Source: CAZEWZ01 sp964516765 (GTDB taxonomy: Bacteria; Bacteroidota; Bacteroidia; Flavobacteriales; UBA7430). Taken from it: 64,000 nucleotides of DNA. The notes beneath the pieces were generated by a model, which saw only the letters and a list, made by a program, of their open reading frames with translations, ran no database searches and was not told the origin of the DNA. The position numbers and the translations under genes were made by a program. Shown here piece after piece: positions 26,636 to 36,021 of the stretch. How positions within the stretch are numbered: position 1 is the stretch's first letter; every line of letters begins with the position of its first letter. The DNA lies in the NCBI GenBank assembly GCA_964516765.1, contig CAZEWZ010000001.1:174372-238371 (forward strand), written 5' to 3'.

Positions 26636-27925
26636 ATGAGTTTAATCACGGATGTTTTTGCTAGGCAAATTTTGGACTCCCGAGGAAATCCAACCTTGGA
26701 GGTAGACATAGTGACGGATTCTGGCGCCTTTGGTCGCGCAGCAGTTCCTAGTGGAGCTTCTACTGGGAAATATGAGGCTTTTGAACTCAGAGACGGAAAT
26801 CCCGAAATCTACATGGGCAAGAGCGTTCACAAAGCTATTGGACATGTTAATGGGATATTATATGAGTCGATCCTAGGAATGCCTGTGGAAGACCAAGTGG
26901 GAATAGATTATTTGATGATTGATCTTGATGGAACTCCCAACAAGTCATTTTTGGGAGCCAATGCTATGCTGGCTGTATCTTTGGCCAGTGCCAAAGCTGC
27001 TGCTGCCTCTACAGGTCAAATGCTTTACAACTACATTGGGGGTGTGAATGCCAGATTACTACCTATTCCTATGATGAATATTTTAAATGGAGGTTCTCAT
27101 GCAGATAATTCTATTGACTTTCAAGAATTCATGGTCATGCCAGTTGCTGCGGATAGCTTTTCTCAATCTTTAAGAATGGGTACTGAAATATTTCACCACT
27201 TAAAATCGGTGTTAAAAAAGAAAGGTCTCGCTACAAATGTAGGAGATGAAGGAGGGTTTGCTCCCAATTTAAAATCTAATGAGCAAGCGATGGAGATGGT
27301 TTTAAAAGCCATTGAAAATGCAGGATATCGACCTGGAGAAGATGTATTTGTTTCGATGGATGCTGCTGCTTCTGAATTTTATAATTCAGAAGAGTCTGTG
27401 TATCATTTTCATCAATCTACAGGCGATAAACTGACTTCCTCAGAGATGGTTGATTATTGGGTGGAATGGTGTAAAAAATACCCAATACTTTCTATAGAAG
27501 ACGGATTAGACGAAGACGACTGGGATGGTTGGCAGAGTATGACAAATATATTGGGTTCTAAGATTCAACTTGTTGGAGATGACTTATTTGTGACTAACGT
27601 AAACCGATTGCAAAGGGGGATAACAGAAAATGCAGCGAATTCTCTTTTGGTGAAAGTAAATCAGATTGGGACGCTCACTGAGACAATTAATGCGGTTCAG
27701 ATGGCACATAATAACTCTTTCACTTCTGTAATGAGCCACCGTTCTGGAGAAACAGAAGATAATACCATTGCAGACCTTTCTGTTGCATTGAATACAGGTC
27801 AGATAAAAACAGGCTCCGCTTCGCGATCTGATCGAATGGCAAAGTACAATCAGCTGCTTAGAATAGAGGAAGCACTTGGTGATTCAGCCCTTTTTTTAGG
27901 GAAAGATTTTAAATTTTTAAAATAA
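26636..27925 (+). CDS. eno: Enolase
   Basis: 429 residues. Converts 2-phosphoglycerate to phosphoenolpyruvate in glycolysis. Signatures: RQILDSRGNPTLEVDI at the start, NILNGGSHADNSIDFQEFM, the metal-binding SIEDGLDEDDWDGW, LVKVNQIGTLTE with the catalytic Lys, and SHRSGETEDN. It starts 3 bp after carA, so the two are surely co-transcribed. Confidence 0.99.
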   Translation: MSLITDVFARQILDSRGNPTLEVDIVTDSGAFGRAAVPSGASTGKYEAFELRDGNPEIYMGKSVHKAIGHVNGILYESILGMPVEDQVGIDYLMIDLDGTPNKSFLGANAMLAVSLASAKAAAASTGQMLYNYIGGVNARLLPIPMMNILNGGSHADNSIDFQEFMVMPVAADSFSQSLRMGTEIFHHLKSVLKKKGLATNVGDEGGFAPNLKSNEQAMEMVLKAIENAGYRPGEDVFVSMDAAASEFYNSEESVYHFHQSTGDKLTSSEMVDYWVEWCKKYPILSIEDGLDEDDWDGWQSMTNILGSKIQLVGDDLFVTNVNRLQRGITENAANSLLVKVNQIGTLTETINAVQMAHNNSFTSVMSHRSGETEDNTIADLSVALNTGQIKTGSASRSDRMAKYNQLLRIEEALGDSALFLGKDFKFLK

Positions 27926-27966
27926 TAATATTTCCAAATATTAATTACATCAATTAAATTAAATAA

Positions 27967-29253
27967 ATGTCAGATTTTGCAGAGTTAAGTTATGAAGGAA
28001 AAATCTACAAACTTCCAGTTCAAACAGGAAGTGAAGGAGAAAAAGCTATTGATATCAGTAAATTAAGATCATCTTCGGGACTGATTACCATTGATAAAGG
28101 TTTCAAAAATACTGGTTCCACTGAAAGTGCAATTACATTTTTAGATGGGGAAAAAGGAATTTTGAGACACAGAGGTTATAGTATCGAAGAATTGGCTGAA
28201 AATTCATCATTTATAGAGGTTTCATACTTAGTTATATATGGAGAATTACCCACAGTTGAGCAGTTAAAAAATTTCAAAAATGAATTAACCATTCATACAT
28301 TGGTTCACGAAGATGTGAAGTCTATACTGGACGGCTTTCCATCGAAAGCTCATCCGATGGGTGTCTTGTCTTCATTGGTTTCCTCATTAACAGCTTTTTA
28401 TCCCAAATCACTTGACCCCAACAGGTCTTCTGAGGAGTTCAACGGTACGATCATACGTATCCTAGCAAAACTCCCCACCTTGGCAGCTTGGTCCTATAAA
28501 AATAGAGTTCGTCAACCCTTAGTATATCCTAAAAATAGCTTGGACTATTGTTCTAATTTCTTGCGTATGATGTTTGGTTTACCTACGGAAGATTACGAGG
28601 TTAATCCCGTGGTGGCGTCTGCATTGAATAAATTATTAATCCTTCATGCAGATCATGAGCAAAATTGTTCTGCATCCACAGTAAGGATTGTTGGCTCATC
28701 TCATGCTAGTTTATATGCTTCTATATCTGCTGGAATTGCTGCTTTGTGGGGTCCCCTTCATGGTGGGGCAAACCAAGCCGTGATTGAAATGCTTGAGTCC
28801 ATTAAAAATGACGGAGGAGATGTGTCGAAGTATGTTTCTAAAGCCAAAGATAAGTCTGATTCGTTCCGATTAATGGGTTTTGGTCATCGAGTTTATAAGA
28901 ATTTTGATCCAAGAGCTAAAATAATTAAGAAAGCTGCAGATGATGTTTTGGAAGCTCTAGGTATTGACGATCCTGTTTTAGATATTGCGAAACAATTAGA
29001 GGCATTTGCCTTGAAAGATCAATATTTCATAGACAGAGGATTGTATCCAAACGTTGATTTTTATTCAGGTATTATTTACCGTGCGCTTGGTATACCTACA
29101 GATATGTTTACCGTTATGTTCGCCTTAGGTAGATTGCCAGGATGGGTAGCTCAATGGAAAGAAATGCGCGAAAATGGAGATCCTATTGGACGACCTCGCC
29201 AGGTCTATACAGGATCAAATGAGCGTAGTTATGTTTCGATTGATAAACGTTAA
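27967..29253 (+). CDS. gltA: Citrate synthase
   Basis: 428 residues, the NADH-regulated long bacterial class by length. Condenses oxaloacetate and acetyl-CoA in the TCA cycle. Active-site segments are GPLHGGANQA, MGFGHRVYKNFDPRA and the Asp in NVDFYSGI. It follows eno by 41 bp on the same strand. The spacing and the common rplQ-carA-eno-gltA order suggest one transcription unit. Confidence 0.98.
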   Translation: MSDFAELSYEGKIYKLPVQTGSEGEKAIDISKLRSSSGLITIDKGFKNTGSTESAITFLDGEKGILRHRGYSIEELAENSSFIEVSYLVIYGELPTVEQLKNFKNELTIHTLVHEDVKSILDGFPSKAHPMGVLSSLVSSLTAFYPKSLDPNRSSEEFNGTIIRILAKLPTLAAWSYKNRVRQPLVYPKNSLDYCSNFLRMMFGLPTEDYEVNPVVASALNKLLILHADHEQNCSASTVRIVGSSHASLYASISAGIAALWGPLHGGANQAVIEMLESIKNDGGDVSKYVSKAKDKSDSFRLMGFGHRVYKNFDPRAKIIKKAADDVLEALGIDDPVLDIAKQLEAFALKDQYFIDRGLYPNVDFYSGIIYRALGIPTDMFTVMFALGRLPGWVAQWKEMRENGDPIGRPRQVYTGSNERSYVSIDKR

Positions 29254-29354
29254 TAATATTTTTTTTATTACTATGATTATATTATTTTAATATGCTTTTA
29301 AATAATTATCCTTAACATGAAGTAAATTATTTATTATTTTAATTCGATATTAAA

Positions 29355-30263
29355 ATGAATGTTTTAGAAGTCCATTCGCTTAGTAAATCATATAGTAACT
29401 ATAAAGCGTTAGATCAAGTCAGTTTGTCTGTTCCCTATGGTCAGATATTTGGTCTTTTAGGTCCAAATGGGGCTGGTAAAACTAGTCTGATTCGTATTAT
29501 TAATCAAATCAGCATGCCCGATTCAGGAGAAATATTATTTGAGGGAAATCCTTTGGGGTCCCGGCATATTTTTAATATCGGATATCTTCCCGAAGAAAGA
29601 GGTCTTTATAAGAAAATGAAAGTGGGTGAGCAGGCACTATATTTAGCTCAGTTAAAAGGGCTTTCAAGCCGAGAGGCAAAATTAGCTCTAAAGATCTGGT
29701 TTGAAAAGTTTGAAATTGAAGATTGGTGGGACAGTAAAGTAGAAGATCTTTCCAAAGGAATGGCTCAAAAGATACAGTTCATTACCACTGTTTTGCATCA
29801 ACCCAAACTATTAATTTTCGATGAACCCTTTTCTGGTTTCGATCCAATTAATGCAAATCTTATCAAAGATGAGATTTTAGCACTAAAAGAAAAGGGAACC
29901 TCCATTATTTTTTCTACTCATAGAATGGAATCTGTCGAGGAGATTTGTGATCATATTGCTTTGATTGATATGTCGAAGAAAATTTTAGACGGTCCAGTAC
30001 ATCAGGTTAAAAATGAATTTAAACAATCTATTTATCAGGTCGAATTCTCTTCCACAAATTTGGATTTTTTACATCAACTTCCCGAACAATTTATTTTTAT
30101 TAGTCAGAAAGCGTCACTTGTAGAAATCCAAATCAAAGCTTCTTCTTCACCCTCTAATCTAATTCGTTTTTTATTAGATCATTCTGATATCAAGGCATTT
30201 AAAGAAAAGATTCCTACAATCAATGAAATATTTATTAGAACTGTTAAGGGGAATGGTTCATGA
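29355..30263 (+). CDS. ABC transporter ATPase, NatA-like
   Basis: 302 residues. Walker A is GPNGAGKTS (near 36-44), the signature is a variant LSKGMAQK, and Walker B is LLIFDEPFSGFDP. The last ~80 residues form the accessory C-terminal domain seen in exporters of this family (DUF4162-like). It overlaps the permease by 4 bp (ATGA), so the two form one exporter. The substrate is unknown; sodium or drug export is known for relatives. Confidence 0.93.
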   Translation: MNVLEVHSLSKSYSNYKALDQVSLSVPYGQIFGLLGPNGAGKTSLIRIINQISMPDSGEILFEGNPLGSRHIFNIGYLPEERGLYKKMKVGEQALYLAQLKGLSSREAKLALKIWFEKFEIEDWWDSKVEDLSKGMAQKIQFITTVLHQPKLLIFDEPFSGFDPINANLIKDEILALKEKGTSIIFSTHRMESVEEICDHIALIDMSKKILDGPVHQVKNEFKQSIYQVEFSSTNLDFLHQLPEQFIFISQKASLVEIQIKASSSPSNLIRFLLDHSDIKAFKEKIPTINEIFIRTVKGNGS

Positions 30264-31582
30264 ACAAGATATTTTTAATTTTAAAGCGAGAGTACTTTTC
30301 TAGGGTCCGAAAAAAGTCTTTTATAGTCATGACTATTTTAGGTCCCTTACTTATGGCGGGATTAATCTTAGCGCCAATTTTAATAGGTAGTTCAGAGAGT
30401 GAGGAGAAAAAGATATGGGTATGTGATGAATCAGGCTTATTTGTCTCCCAATTTGAATGTTTAGAGGGTCTGTCTTATGAGTTCATTCAGGAGCCTATTG
30501 ATTTATTAAAAGTATCCTTCTCCAATAGCAAAGCTTCTGCGTTGGTTCATATTCCCATTTCTATTGATAATAATTTTGATTCTTTAGAGTCCTCTGTGAC
30601 TGTTTTTGCTCATAAGGCACTTAGCTTTTCAGAGAATAGGTCTATTTCAAGAAATATTGAAGCTGGTATTGAAGCATTCAGATTGAAAGATCAAGGCTTA
30701 TCAAGAGAGCTTTTAAATGAGATTAAATCCCGAGTGAATCTTTCAACAGTAATGCTAACTGGTGAAGGTGGAGAAAAAAGTAGTTCCACAGAGATTAGCA
30801 CTGCATTTAGTTTAATTGGGGGATTGTTGATTTATTTTTTTATATTTCTATATGGCTCAATGGTTATGAGGGGTGTCATGGAAGAGAAATCAAATCGTAT
30901 TATAGAAATTATTATTTCATCCGTGAAACCCTTTCAATTAATGATGGGCAAAATCATAGGAATAGCCTTGGTCGGTTTTACTCAATTTTCTCTTTGGGTT
31001 ATACTTACCTTTGCGATCAATTCCCTAGTGATTGGATTTTTTATAAGTATCGAAGAAGATAATTCGATTGAGCTTGTTCAGGGATCTAAAATACTGGTTG
31101 ACCAAAACTTTAAATCCCAAGTTGGAGAAGTAGATTTGATTCTTGAGCAGTTAAAAAGCAGTAATTTAAATTTTTTACTTTTGATGTTTCTATTTTATTT
31201 TGTGGGAGGTTATTTGATGTATGGCGCACTTTTCGCTGCCTTAGGTTCAGCGGTTGACTCAGAGGCAGATACGCAGCAGTTTATCTTGCCCATAACACTC
31301 CCATTGATTTTTTCAATTATCACACTACAAACAATCATTGAAAATCCAGACAGTAGTTTGGCTTTTTGGTGTTCCATTATTCCTTTTACATCGCCCATTG
31401 TAATGATGGGGAGACTTCCTTTTAATCCCCCCATGTGGGAGATTTTACTTTCGATGTTCCTTTTGGTTATTGGGTTTATCTTTACTAGCTGGATTGCCAG
31501 CCGAATTTTTAGAGTAGGAATTCTTATGTATGGACAAAAAGTAAATTATAAGACCCTTTTCAAATGGCTAAAACAGAGTTAA
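30260..31582 (+). CDS. ABC-2 type permease, NatB-like
   Basis: 440 residues. One membrane helix near the N-terminus (after the basic REYFSRVRKKSF), an extracytoplasmic domain of about 130 residues, then five or six helices in the C-terminal half. FFIFLYGSMVMRGVMEEKSNRI (in pieces: YGSMVMRGVMEEKSNR, then IIEIIISSVKPFQLMMGK) is the hallmark of this family. Partner of the preceding ATPase. Confidence 0.92.
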   Translation: MNKIFLILKREYFSRVRKKSFIVMTILGPLLMAGLILAPILIGSSESEEKKIWVCDESGLFVSQFECLEGLSYEFIQEPIDLLKVSFSNSKASALVHIPISIDNNFDSLESSVTVFAHKALSFSENRSISRNIEAGIEAFRLKDQGLSRELLNEIKSRVNLSTVMLTGEGGEKSSSTEISTAFSLIGGLLIYFFIFLYGSMVMRGVMEEKSNRIIEIIISSVKPFQLMMGKIIGIALVGFTQFSLWVILTFAINSLVIGFFISIEEDNSIELVQGSKILVDQNFKSQVGEVDLILEQLKSSNLNFLLLMFLFYFVGGYLMYGALFAALGSAVDSEADTQQFILPITLPLIFSIITLQTIIENPDSSLAFWCSIIPFTSPIVMMGRLPFNPPMWEILLSMFLLVIGFIFTSWIASRIFRVGILMYGQKVNYKTLFKWLKQS

Positions 31583-32538
31583 TTCCTTACACCATTGGGG
31601 TGATTGATTTAGGAACCAATACGTTCAACCTTCTAATTGCAGAAGTTCAACTAGAGAATTATCGTGTGATTCATAAAAAGAAAATATCAGTCAAACTCGG
31701 CGAAGGTGGCATCTCCAAAGATTTCATCGCGCCTATTCCTTTTCAACGTGGTTTGGATGCATTAAGAAAATATAAAAGTATACTTAGATCAATGTCTGTT
31801 GACTGTTTTTATGCAGTCGCAACCTCAGCTATTAGAAGTGCTAATAATGGGCCTAAATTTGTAGAGAAAGCAAGGTCTGAGTTACAGATTAATATTAATG
31901 TTATTGATGGAGACAAAGAGGCTGATTTAATTTATAAGGGAGTTAGACAGGCAATTGATCTTGGAGCAAAGCCCAAACTAATTGTTGATATAGGTGGTGG
32001 TAGTACGGAATTTATTATTGCCAATGGGCAAGAAAATTTTTGGAGAAAGAGTTACCGGATTGGGGCAGCAAGAATATTAGAGGTTTTTCACCCTAATGAT
32101 CCTATTTCTATTGAAAATGTGAACGATATTGACACACACTTATTTGATACGCTTCAAGAGATGATTGAAATGTGTGAAGCCTATGAAATTGATTCTATAG
32201 TAGGTTCTTCAGGTTCTTTTGATACCTTAGCAGAGATGATTTCTCATAATAAAGAAAGTAGAACCTCATGGGATAAAGAATCTTTTTATGCATTTGATTT
32301 TGATGATTATAGCAAGGTTCAAAGTTGGATTTATTCCTCTACTCTTCAGGAAAGATTGAAAATGAAGGGGTTGAATCCTATTCGAGCTGATATGATTGTT
32401 GTGAGTATTATTATCATAAACTTTCTTTTGAATAAACTTCCGCTTCATCATATGTATCTTTCTTCTTATGCTCTTAAAGAAGGGGTATTAAAATCATTAA
32501 TAAACAACTCCGACGGATGGCAAAAATCCTCATTGTAG
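31564..32538 (+). CDS. Ppx/GppA-family exopolyphosphatase or ppGpp phosphatase
   Basis: 324 residues, the short form without the HD domain. ASKHA phosphate-binding motifs are visible: IGVIDLGTNTFNLLIAEV, VATSAIRSANN, LIVDIGGGSTEFII and IVGSSGSFDTLAEM. Relatives cleave polyphosphate or pppGpp. It overlaps the permease by 19 bp and the following regulator by 22 bp, so the genes are translated together. Confidence 0.92.
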   Translation: MAKTELIPYTIGVIDLGTNTFNLLIAEVQLENYRVIHKKKISVKLGEGGISKDFIAPIPFQRGLDALRKYKSILRSMSVDCFYAVATSAIRSANNGPKFVEKARSELQININVIDGDKEADLIYKGVRQAIDLGAKPKLIVDIGGGSTEFIIANGQENFWRKSYRIGAARILEVFHPNDPISIENVNDIDTHLFDTLQEMIEMCEAYEIDSIVGSSGSFDTLAEMISHNKESRTSWDKESFYAFDFDDYSKVQSWIYSSTLQERLKMKGLNPIRADMIVVSIIIINFLLNKLPLHHMYLSSYALKEGVLKSLINNSDGWQKSSL

Positions 32539-33683
32539 AAGATGAAAAGGCAATTAGAAATGTTCTCAAGAGCATTATTCTTGAAGAGAATAATGCTCTT
32601 GAGGTGGATATGGCCGAAAACGGAATAGAAGGTTTTGAGATGATTAAAAGATATTCTTACGACTTAGTTTTATGTGATATAAAAATGCCTAAAATGGACG
32701 GAATTGAGCTCCTAAATAAGTCTCTAAGGCTTTATCCAGAAATGACTATAATTATGATTTCAGGTCATGGAGATATTAATACTGCTGTCGATTGTATGAA
32801 AAATGGAGCTTTTGATTTTATATCTAAACCACCCGACTTAAATCGATTGCTCAAAACACTGAGAAGTGGTTTAGCTCGTGAAACTTCAAAACTTCAAAGT
32901 AAATTTTTCAAGAAGGAGGTGTCAAAGAATTATCAAATGATAGGTGATTCTCCGGAGCTTAATAAAATAATTGAAATGATTGATCGCGTCGCCCCAACAG
33001 ACGCGCGCGTTTTGATTATGGGTGAGAATGGTACAGGGAAGGAGCTGATTGCTCACTCTATTCATCAGAAAAGTCAACGAAATAACGAAACTATAGTCGA
33101 AGTGAATTGCGCAGCAATTCCCTCAGAATTAATTGAATCCGAGCTTTTTGGTCATGAGAAAGGTGCATTTACTTCCGCAATAAAACAAAGAATAGGAAAG
33201 TTTGAATTAGCGAATGGCGGAACAATATTCTTGGATGAGGTTGGGGATATGAGTTTAAAGGCTCAAGCAAAGGTTTTAAGAGCCCTACAAGAGCATAAAA
33301 TTACTCGTGTTGGTGGAGTTAAGGAAATTAAGGTGAATGTGCGGGTACTAGCTGCCACCAATAAAAATCTGATTGACGAAATCAAAGCGGGTAACTTTAG
33401 AGAAGATTTGTACCATCGTTTGGGTGTTATTTTAATGCTTAACCCTTCGTTGAATGACAGAATCGAGGATATTCCCTTGTTAGTAAAACATTTTAACAAA
33501 CAGATTTGTGTGGAATATGGAGTTTCAGAAAAAGTATTCTCTAAAGACGCGCTCAAGCTTTTACAGGACTATTCATGGACAGGAAATATTCGCGAATTGC
33601 GCAATGTGCTTGAGCGTCTAATTATTCTTTGCCCAGAAAAAATCACAGAAAAAGAAGTACAACAATTTTCAGGAAAAATATAA
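32517..33683 (+). CDS. Response regulator with sigma54-type AAA+ domain, no DNA-binding domain
   Basis: 388 residues. Receiver domain 1 to about 120 with Asp8-Glu-Asp-type acidic pocket, phosphoacceptor Asp54 (CDIKMP), Ser82 and Lys104. AAA+ domain about 140-380 with Walker A GENGTGKE (169-176), Walker B TIFLDEVGDM and the R-finger region. The sigma54-contacting loop reads GAFTSA (216-221) instead of GAFTGA. The protein ends soon after the AAA+ lid (NIRELRNVLERL), so the usual C-terminal Fis helix-turn-helix is missing. No kinase gene is adjacent. From memory, Bacteroidota have a conserved regulator of this shape. Confidence 0.92.
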   Translation: MAKILIVEDEKAIRNVLKSIILEENNALEVDMAENGIEGFEMIKRYSYDLVLCDIKMPKMDGIELLNKSLRLYPEMTIIMISGHGDINTAVDCMKNGAFDFISKPPDLNRLLKTLRSGLARETSKLQSKFFKKEVSKNYQMIGDSPELNKIIEMIDRVAPTDARVLIMGENGTGKELIAHSIHQKSQRNNETIVEVNCAAIPSELIESELFGHEKGAFTSAIKQRIGKFELANGGTIFLDEVGDMSLKAQAKVLRALQEHKITRVGGVKEIKVNVRVLAATNKNLIDEIKAGNFREDLYHRLGVILMLNPSLNDRIEDIPLLVKHFNKQICVEYGVSEKVFSKDALKLLQDYSWTGNIRELRNVLERLIILCPEKITEKEVQQFSGKI

Positions 33684-33686
33684 GAA

Positions 33687-33938
33687 ATGGAATTACCTAG
33701 ATTTTTAGTCGGAGACTCGACAGATGCTCCAGATGCAGTATTCATTATTCATACAGATGCGCCACGTTTTATATTAAACCTTGATTCGGACGAGGTGAAA
33801 TGGTTGGATAACGATTTATCTGAATTGCTTGGAACGGAAGATGAATCTGAATTGACCACGGCAATTAGTAAGTTACTTTCTGAGGCTGATGAATTTTATC
33901 AGAGAGAAATAGATCGTTACGAAGAACTAGAAGAATAG
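33687..33938 (+). CDS. Small acidic protein, conserved-looking, function unknown
   Basis: 83 residues starting 3 bp after the response regulator. The sequence is strongly acidic, with FLVGDSTDAPDAVFIIHTD at the start and EFYQREIDRYEELEE at the end. I recall proteins of this shape (ending in FYxxExERYE) in other Bacteroidota, but cannot name a domain. The tight spacing suggests co-expression with the regulator and the phosphatase. Confidence 0.8.
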   Translation: MELPRFLVGDSTDAPDAVFIIHTDAPRFILNLDSDEVKWLDNDLSELLGTEDESELTTAISKLLSEADEFYQREIDRYEELEE

Positions 33939-33953
33939 TCTTACATTTTTTCT

Positions 33954-34841
33954 TTAGTCTACTATTTTTGCAGATTCAGCTGGCATAGATTGGTCTACTT
34001 TTTTTAACAATCCTTGCAATACTTTTCCAGGACCAACTTCCGTGAAACTTGTTGCTCCATCTTTGATCATTTCTTCCATGGTTTGAGTCCATCGAACCGG
34101 AGCAGTGAGTTGAGATATTAAATTTATTTTTATTTTTTCGGGATGTTTAATTGCTGATGCCACAACATTTTGATATATTGGGCAAGTCGGTTGGTGGAAT
34201 GGAATACTTTCAATAGCATTAGCCAATTCTGCTCTAGCCGGTTCCATAAGAGGGGAATGAAATGCCCCGCCAACAGGAAGTAATAGAGCCCTTTTAGCTC
34301 CAGCTTCTTTTAATTTCTCACATGCTTCATTGACGGCATCCACAGTTCCTGAGATGACAAGTTGACCAGGGCAATTGTAATTAGCTGCAACGACAATACC
34401 CCTAGACTTTTGGCAAATATATTCGACCACATGATTCTCTAATCCCAAAATTGCAGCCATAGTGGAGGCTTGATTCTCACAAGCGGACTGCATGGCAAGT
34501 GCTCTAATGGACACCAAGGTCAATCCGTCTTCAAATGATAAAACACCAATGGCGGTAAGTGCAGAAATTTCTCCTAATGAGTGACCCGCGACCATTTGTG
34601 GCTTAAAGTTATTACCCAGAAGTTTTGCCATTATAGTCGAATGTAAGAAAATAGCAGGCTGGGTAACTTTGGTTTGTTTTAATTCATCTGCCTCTCCAGT
34701 AAACATAATATCTGTAATTCTAAATCCAAGAATTTCATTGGCTTGGTCAAACATTTTTTTGGCCATAGTTGAGGACTCGTACAAGTCCTTTCCCATTCCA
34801 GAAAATTGAGCCCCTTGGCCCGGAAAAACGTATGCTTTCAT
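33954..34841 (-). CDS. fabD: Malonyl-CoA:ACP transacylase
   Basis: 295 residues. Moves malonyl from CoA to acyl carrier protein to start fatty acid elongation. N-terminal FPGQGAQFSGMG, nucleophile Ser88 in GHSLGE and the catalytic His in GGAFHSPLME are all present. It is last of three minus-strand genes and lies 45 bp after folE; it is convergent with the acidic-protein gene. Confidence 0.97.
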   Translation of the reverse strand: MKAYVFPGQGAQFSGMGKDLYESSTMAKKMFDQANEILGFRITDIMFTGEADELKQTKVTQPAIFLHSTIMAKLLGNNFKPQMVAGHSLGEISALTAIGVLSFEDGLTLVSIRALAMQSACENQASTMAAILGLENHVVEYICQKSRGIVVAANYNCPGQLVISGTVDAVNEACEKLKEAGAKRALLLPVGGAFHSPLMEPARAELANAIESIPFHQPTCPIYQNVVASAIKHPEKIKINLISQLTAPVRWTQTMEEMIKDGATSFTEVGPGKVLQGLLKKVDQSMPAESAKIVD

Positions 34842-34886
34842 ATGGTTTAGCTAGAATGAATTTTATAGTCTGAAGGGGTAAGTTAA

Positions 34887-35471
34887 TTATATGAGACTCA
34901 TAAATTCTTGGCGCGTAATATCATTATTTAAAAACGCTCCAGAAAATGCAGAGGTGGTAGTAAGCGAATTTTGTTTTTGAACTCCACGCATTTGCATGCA
35001 TAAATGCTGTGCCTCAATGCAAACAGCAACTCCTCTGGGATTAAGAGTATTTTCTATACAATCGCGAATTTCATTTGTTAATCGCTCCTGTACTTGAAGT
35101 CTTCTAGAAAAGGCATCAACTAATCTAGGGAATTTACTTAGTCCCACAATATGGCCATTGGGGATGTATGCAATATGGCACTTGCCAAAGAATGGTAGCA
35201 TGTGGTGTTCACACAAAGAATAAACCTCGATGTCTCGCACTATTACCATATCATCATATTTTTCCGCAAACCTGGCAGATTTCAATATTTCACCAGGATC
35301 TATTTCGTATCCTTGGGTTAGAAACTGCATGGCTTTAGCCACTCGTTCTGGAGTTTTCAATAATCCCTCTCTGGAAGAATCTTCTCCAATATTTTTTATG
35401 ATTTCTTTGTAGTGAATCGATAGCGAATCCGTAGATTCTTGGTCGTAGTGTTCAATTTTTTTATAGCCCAT
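34887..35471 (-). CDS. folE: GTP cyclohydrolase I
   Basis: 194 residues from the ATG at 35471; an upstream ATG at 35513 would overlap the preceding gene and add 14 residues foreign to the family. It converts GTP to dihydroneopterin triphosphate, the first step to folate and biopterins. Zinc ligands are Cys87 and His90 (LCEHHMLPF) and Cys158 (AQHLCMQMRG). The start lies 1 bp after the stop of the 6-pyruvoyl-tetrahydropterin-synthase-like gene. Confidence 0.97.
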   Translation of the reverse strand: MGYKKIEHYDQESTDSLSIHYKEIIKNIGEDSSREGLLKTPERVAKAMQFLTQGYEIDPGEILKSARFAEKYDDMVIVRDIEVYSLCEHHMLPFFGKCHIAYIPNGHIVGLSKFPRLVDAFSRRLQVQERLTNEIRDCIENTLNPRGVAVCIEAQHLCMQMRGVQKQNSLTTTSAFSGAFLNNDITRQEFMSLI

Positions 35472-35472
35472 T

Positions 35473-35886
35473 TTATTCTCCGAAATATTCAACAAAATTA
35501 TTTTCTGTTTCAAAAACTTTTACACAATGAAGCGCCGCTCCCATTTTTTTTACTGGCTCTGCAAGCTGATTCCATATCCCGAGAACTAAGGCTTCGGTGG
35601 AAGGAATTTTGTCTTTCATAAAGTCCACCTCTAAATTGAGGTTTTTGTGATCAAGTTTATTTACTACTTTTTCTTTAATTACGGGACTCAAATCTTTTAG
35701 ATTAAGGACAAATCCAGTTTCTGGATCTAAATTTCCTTTCACAGTTACAAACAATTCAAAATTGTGACCATGCCAGTTAGGGTTTGAACATGGACCAAAA
35801 ATCTTCATGTTTTTCTTATCATCCCAATCGGCTCTGTAGAGTCTGTGTGCGGAACTAAATCTTTCTCTTCGTGTAATGTAAATCAT
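35473..35886 (-). CDS. 6-pyruvoyl-tetrahydropterin synthase family (PTPS/QueD)
   Basis: 137 residues. Zinc ligands His14 (SSAHRL), His39 and His41 (WHGHNF), and catalytic Cys33 (GPCSNPN). The Cys and the HGH motif are five residues apart (C-x5-HGH), as in eukaryotic-type PTPS and unlike the C-x3-HGH of QueD, as I recall that scheme. With folE 1 bp downstream, a pterin (tetrahydrobiopterin-like) product is more likely than queuosine precursor. No sepiapterin reductase lies in the window. Confidence 0.9.
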   Translation of the reverse strand: MIYITRRERFSSAHRLYRADWDDKKNMKIFGPCSNPNWHGHNFELFVTVKGNLDPETGFVLNLKDLSPVIKEKVVNKLDHKNLNLEVDFMKDKIPSTEALVLGIWNQLAEPVKKMGAALHCVKVFETENNFVEYFGE

Positions 35887-35905
35887 TCTATCATAAATTA
35901 GATTG

Positions 35906-35913
35906 CAAAGATA
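35906..35913 (-). promoter_or_regulatory. Candidate -7 box (TATCTTTG) for the PTPS-folE-fabD operon
   Basis: TAnnTTTG on the minus strand, about 20 bp before the start codon. No clear TTTG is seen at the -33 position. Confidence 0.45.
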
Positions 35914-36009
35914 ACGAATAGATTAATTCTTATGCTTGCTTCTATGACTAATAAATTTGTAACAGTTATCTTTATTTATTTTAATTCAAGCTATTTTAGC
36001 TTTTCCATG

Positions 36010-36017
36010 TATCTTTG
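36010..36017 (+). promoter_or_regulatory. Candidate -7 box (TATCTTTG) just before mqnB
   Basis: The box ends 4 bp before the ATG at 36022. A start of transcription about 7 bp past the box would give a leaderless or nearly leaderless mRNA. No -33 TTTG at correct spacing. Confidence 0.4.
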
Positions 36018-36021
36018 AGTA

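Noticed and set aside
29254..29354. Terminator between gltA and the ABC exporter genes
   Set aside because: The region is AT-rich with T-runs, but I could not form a stable stem.
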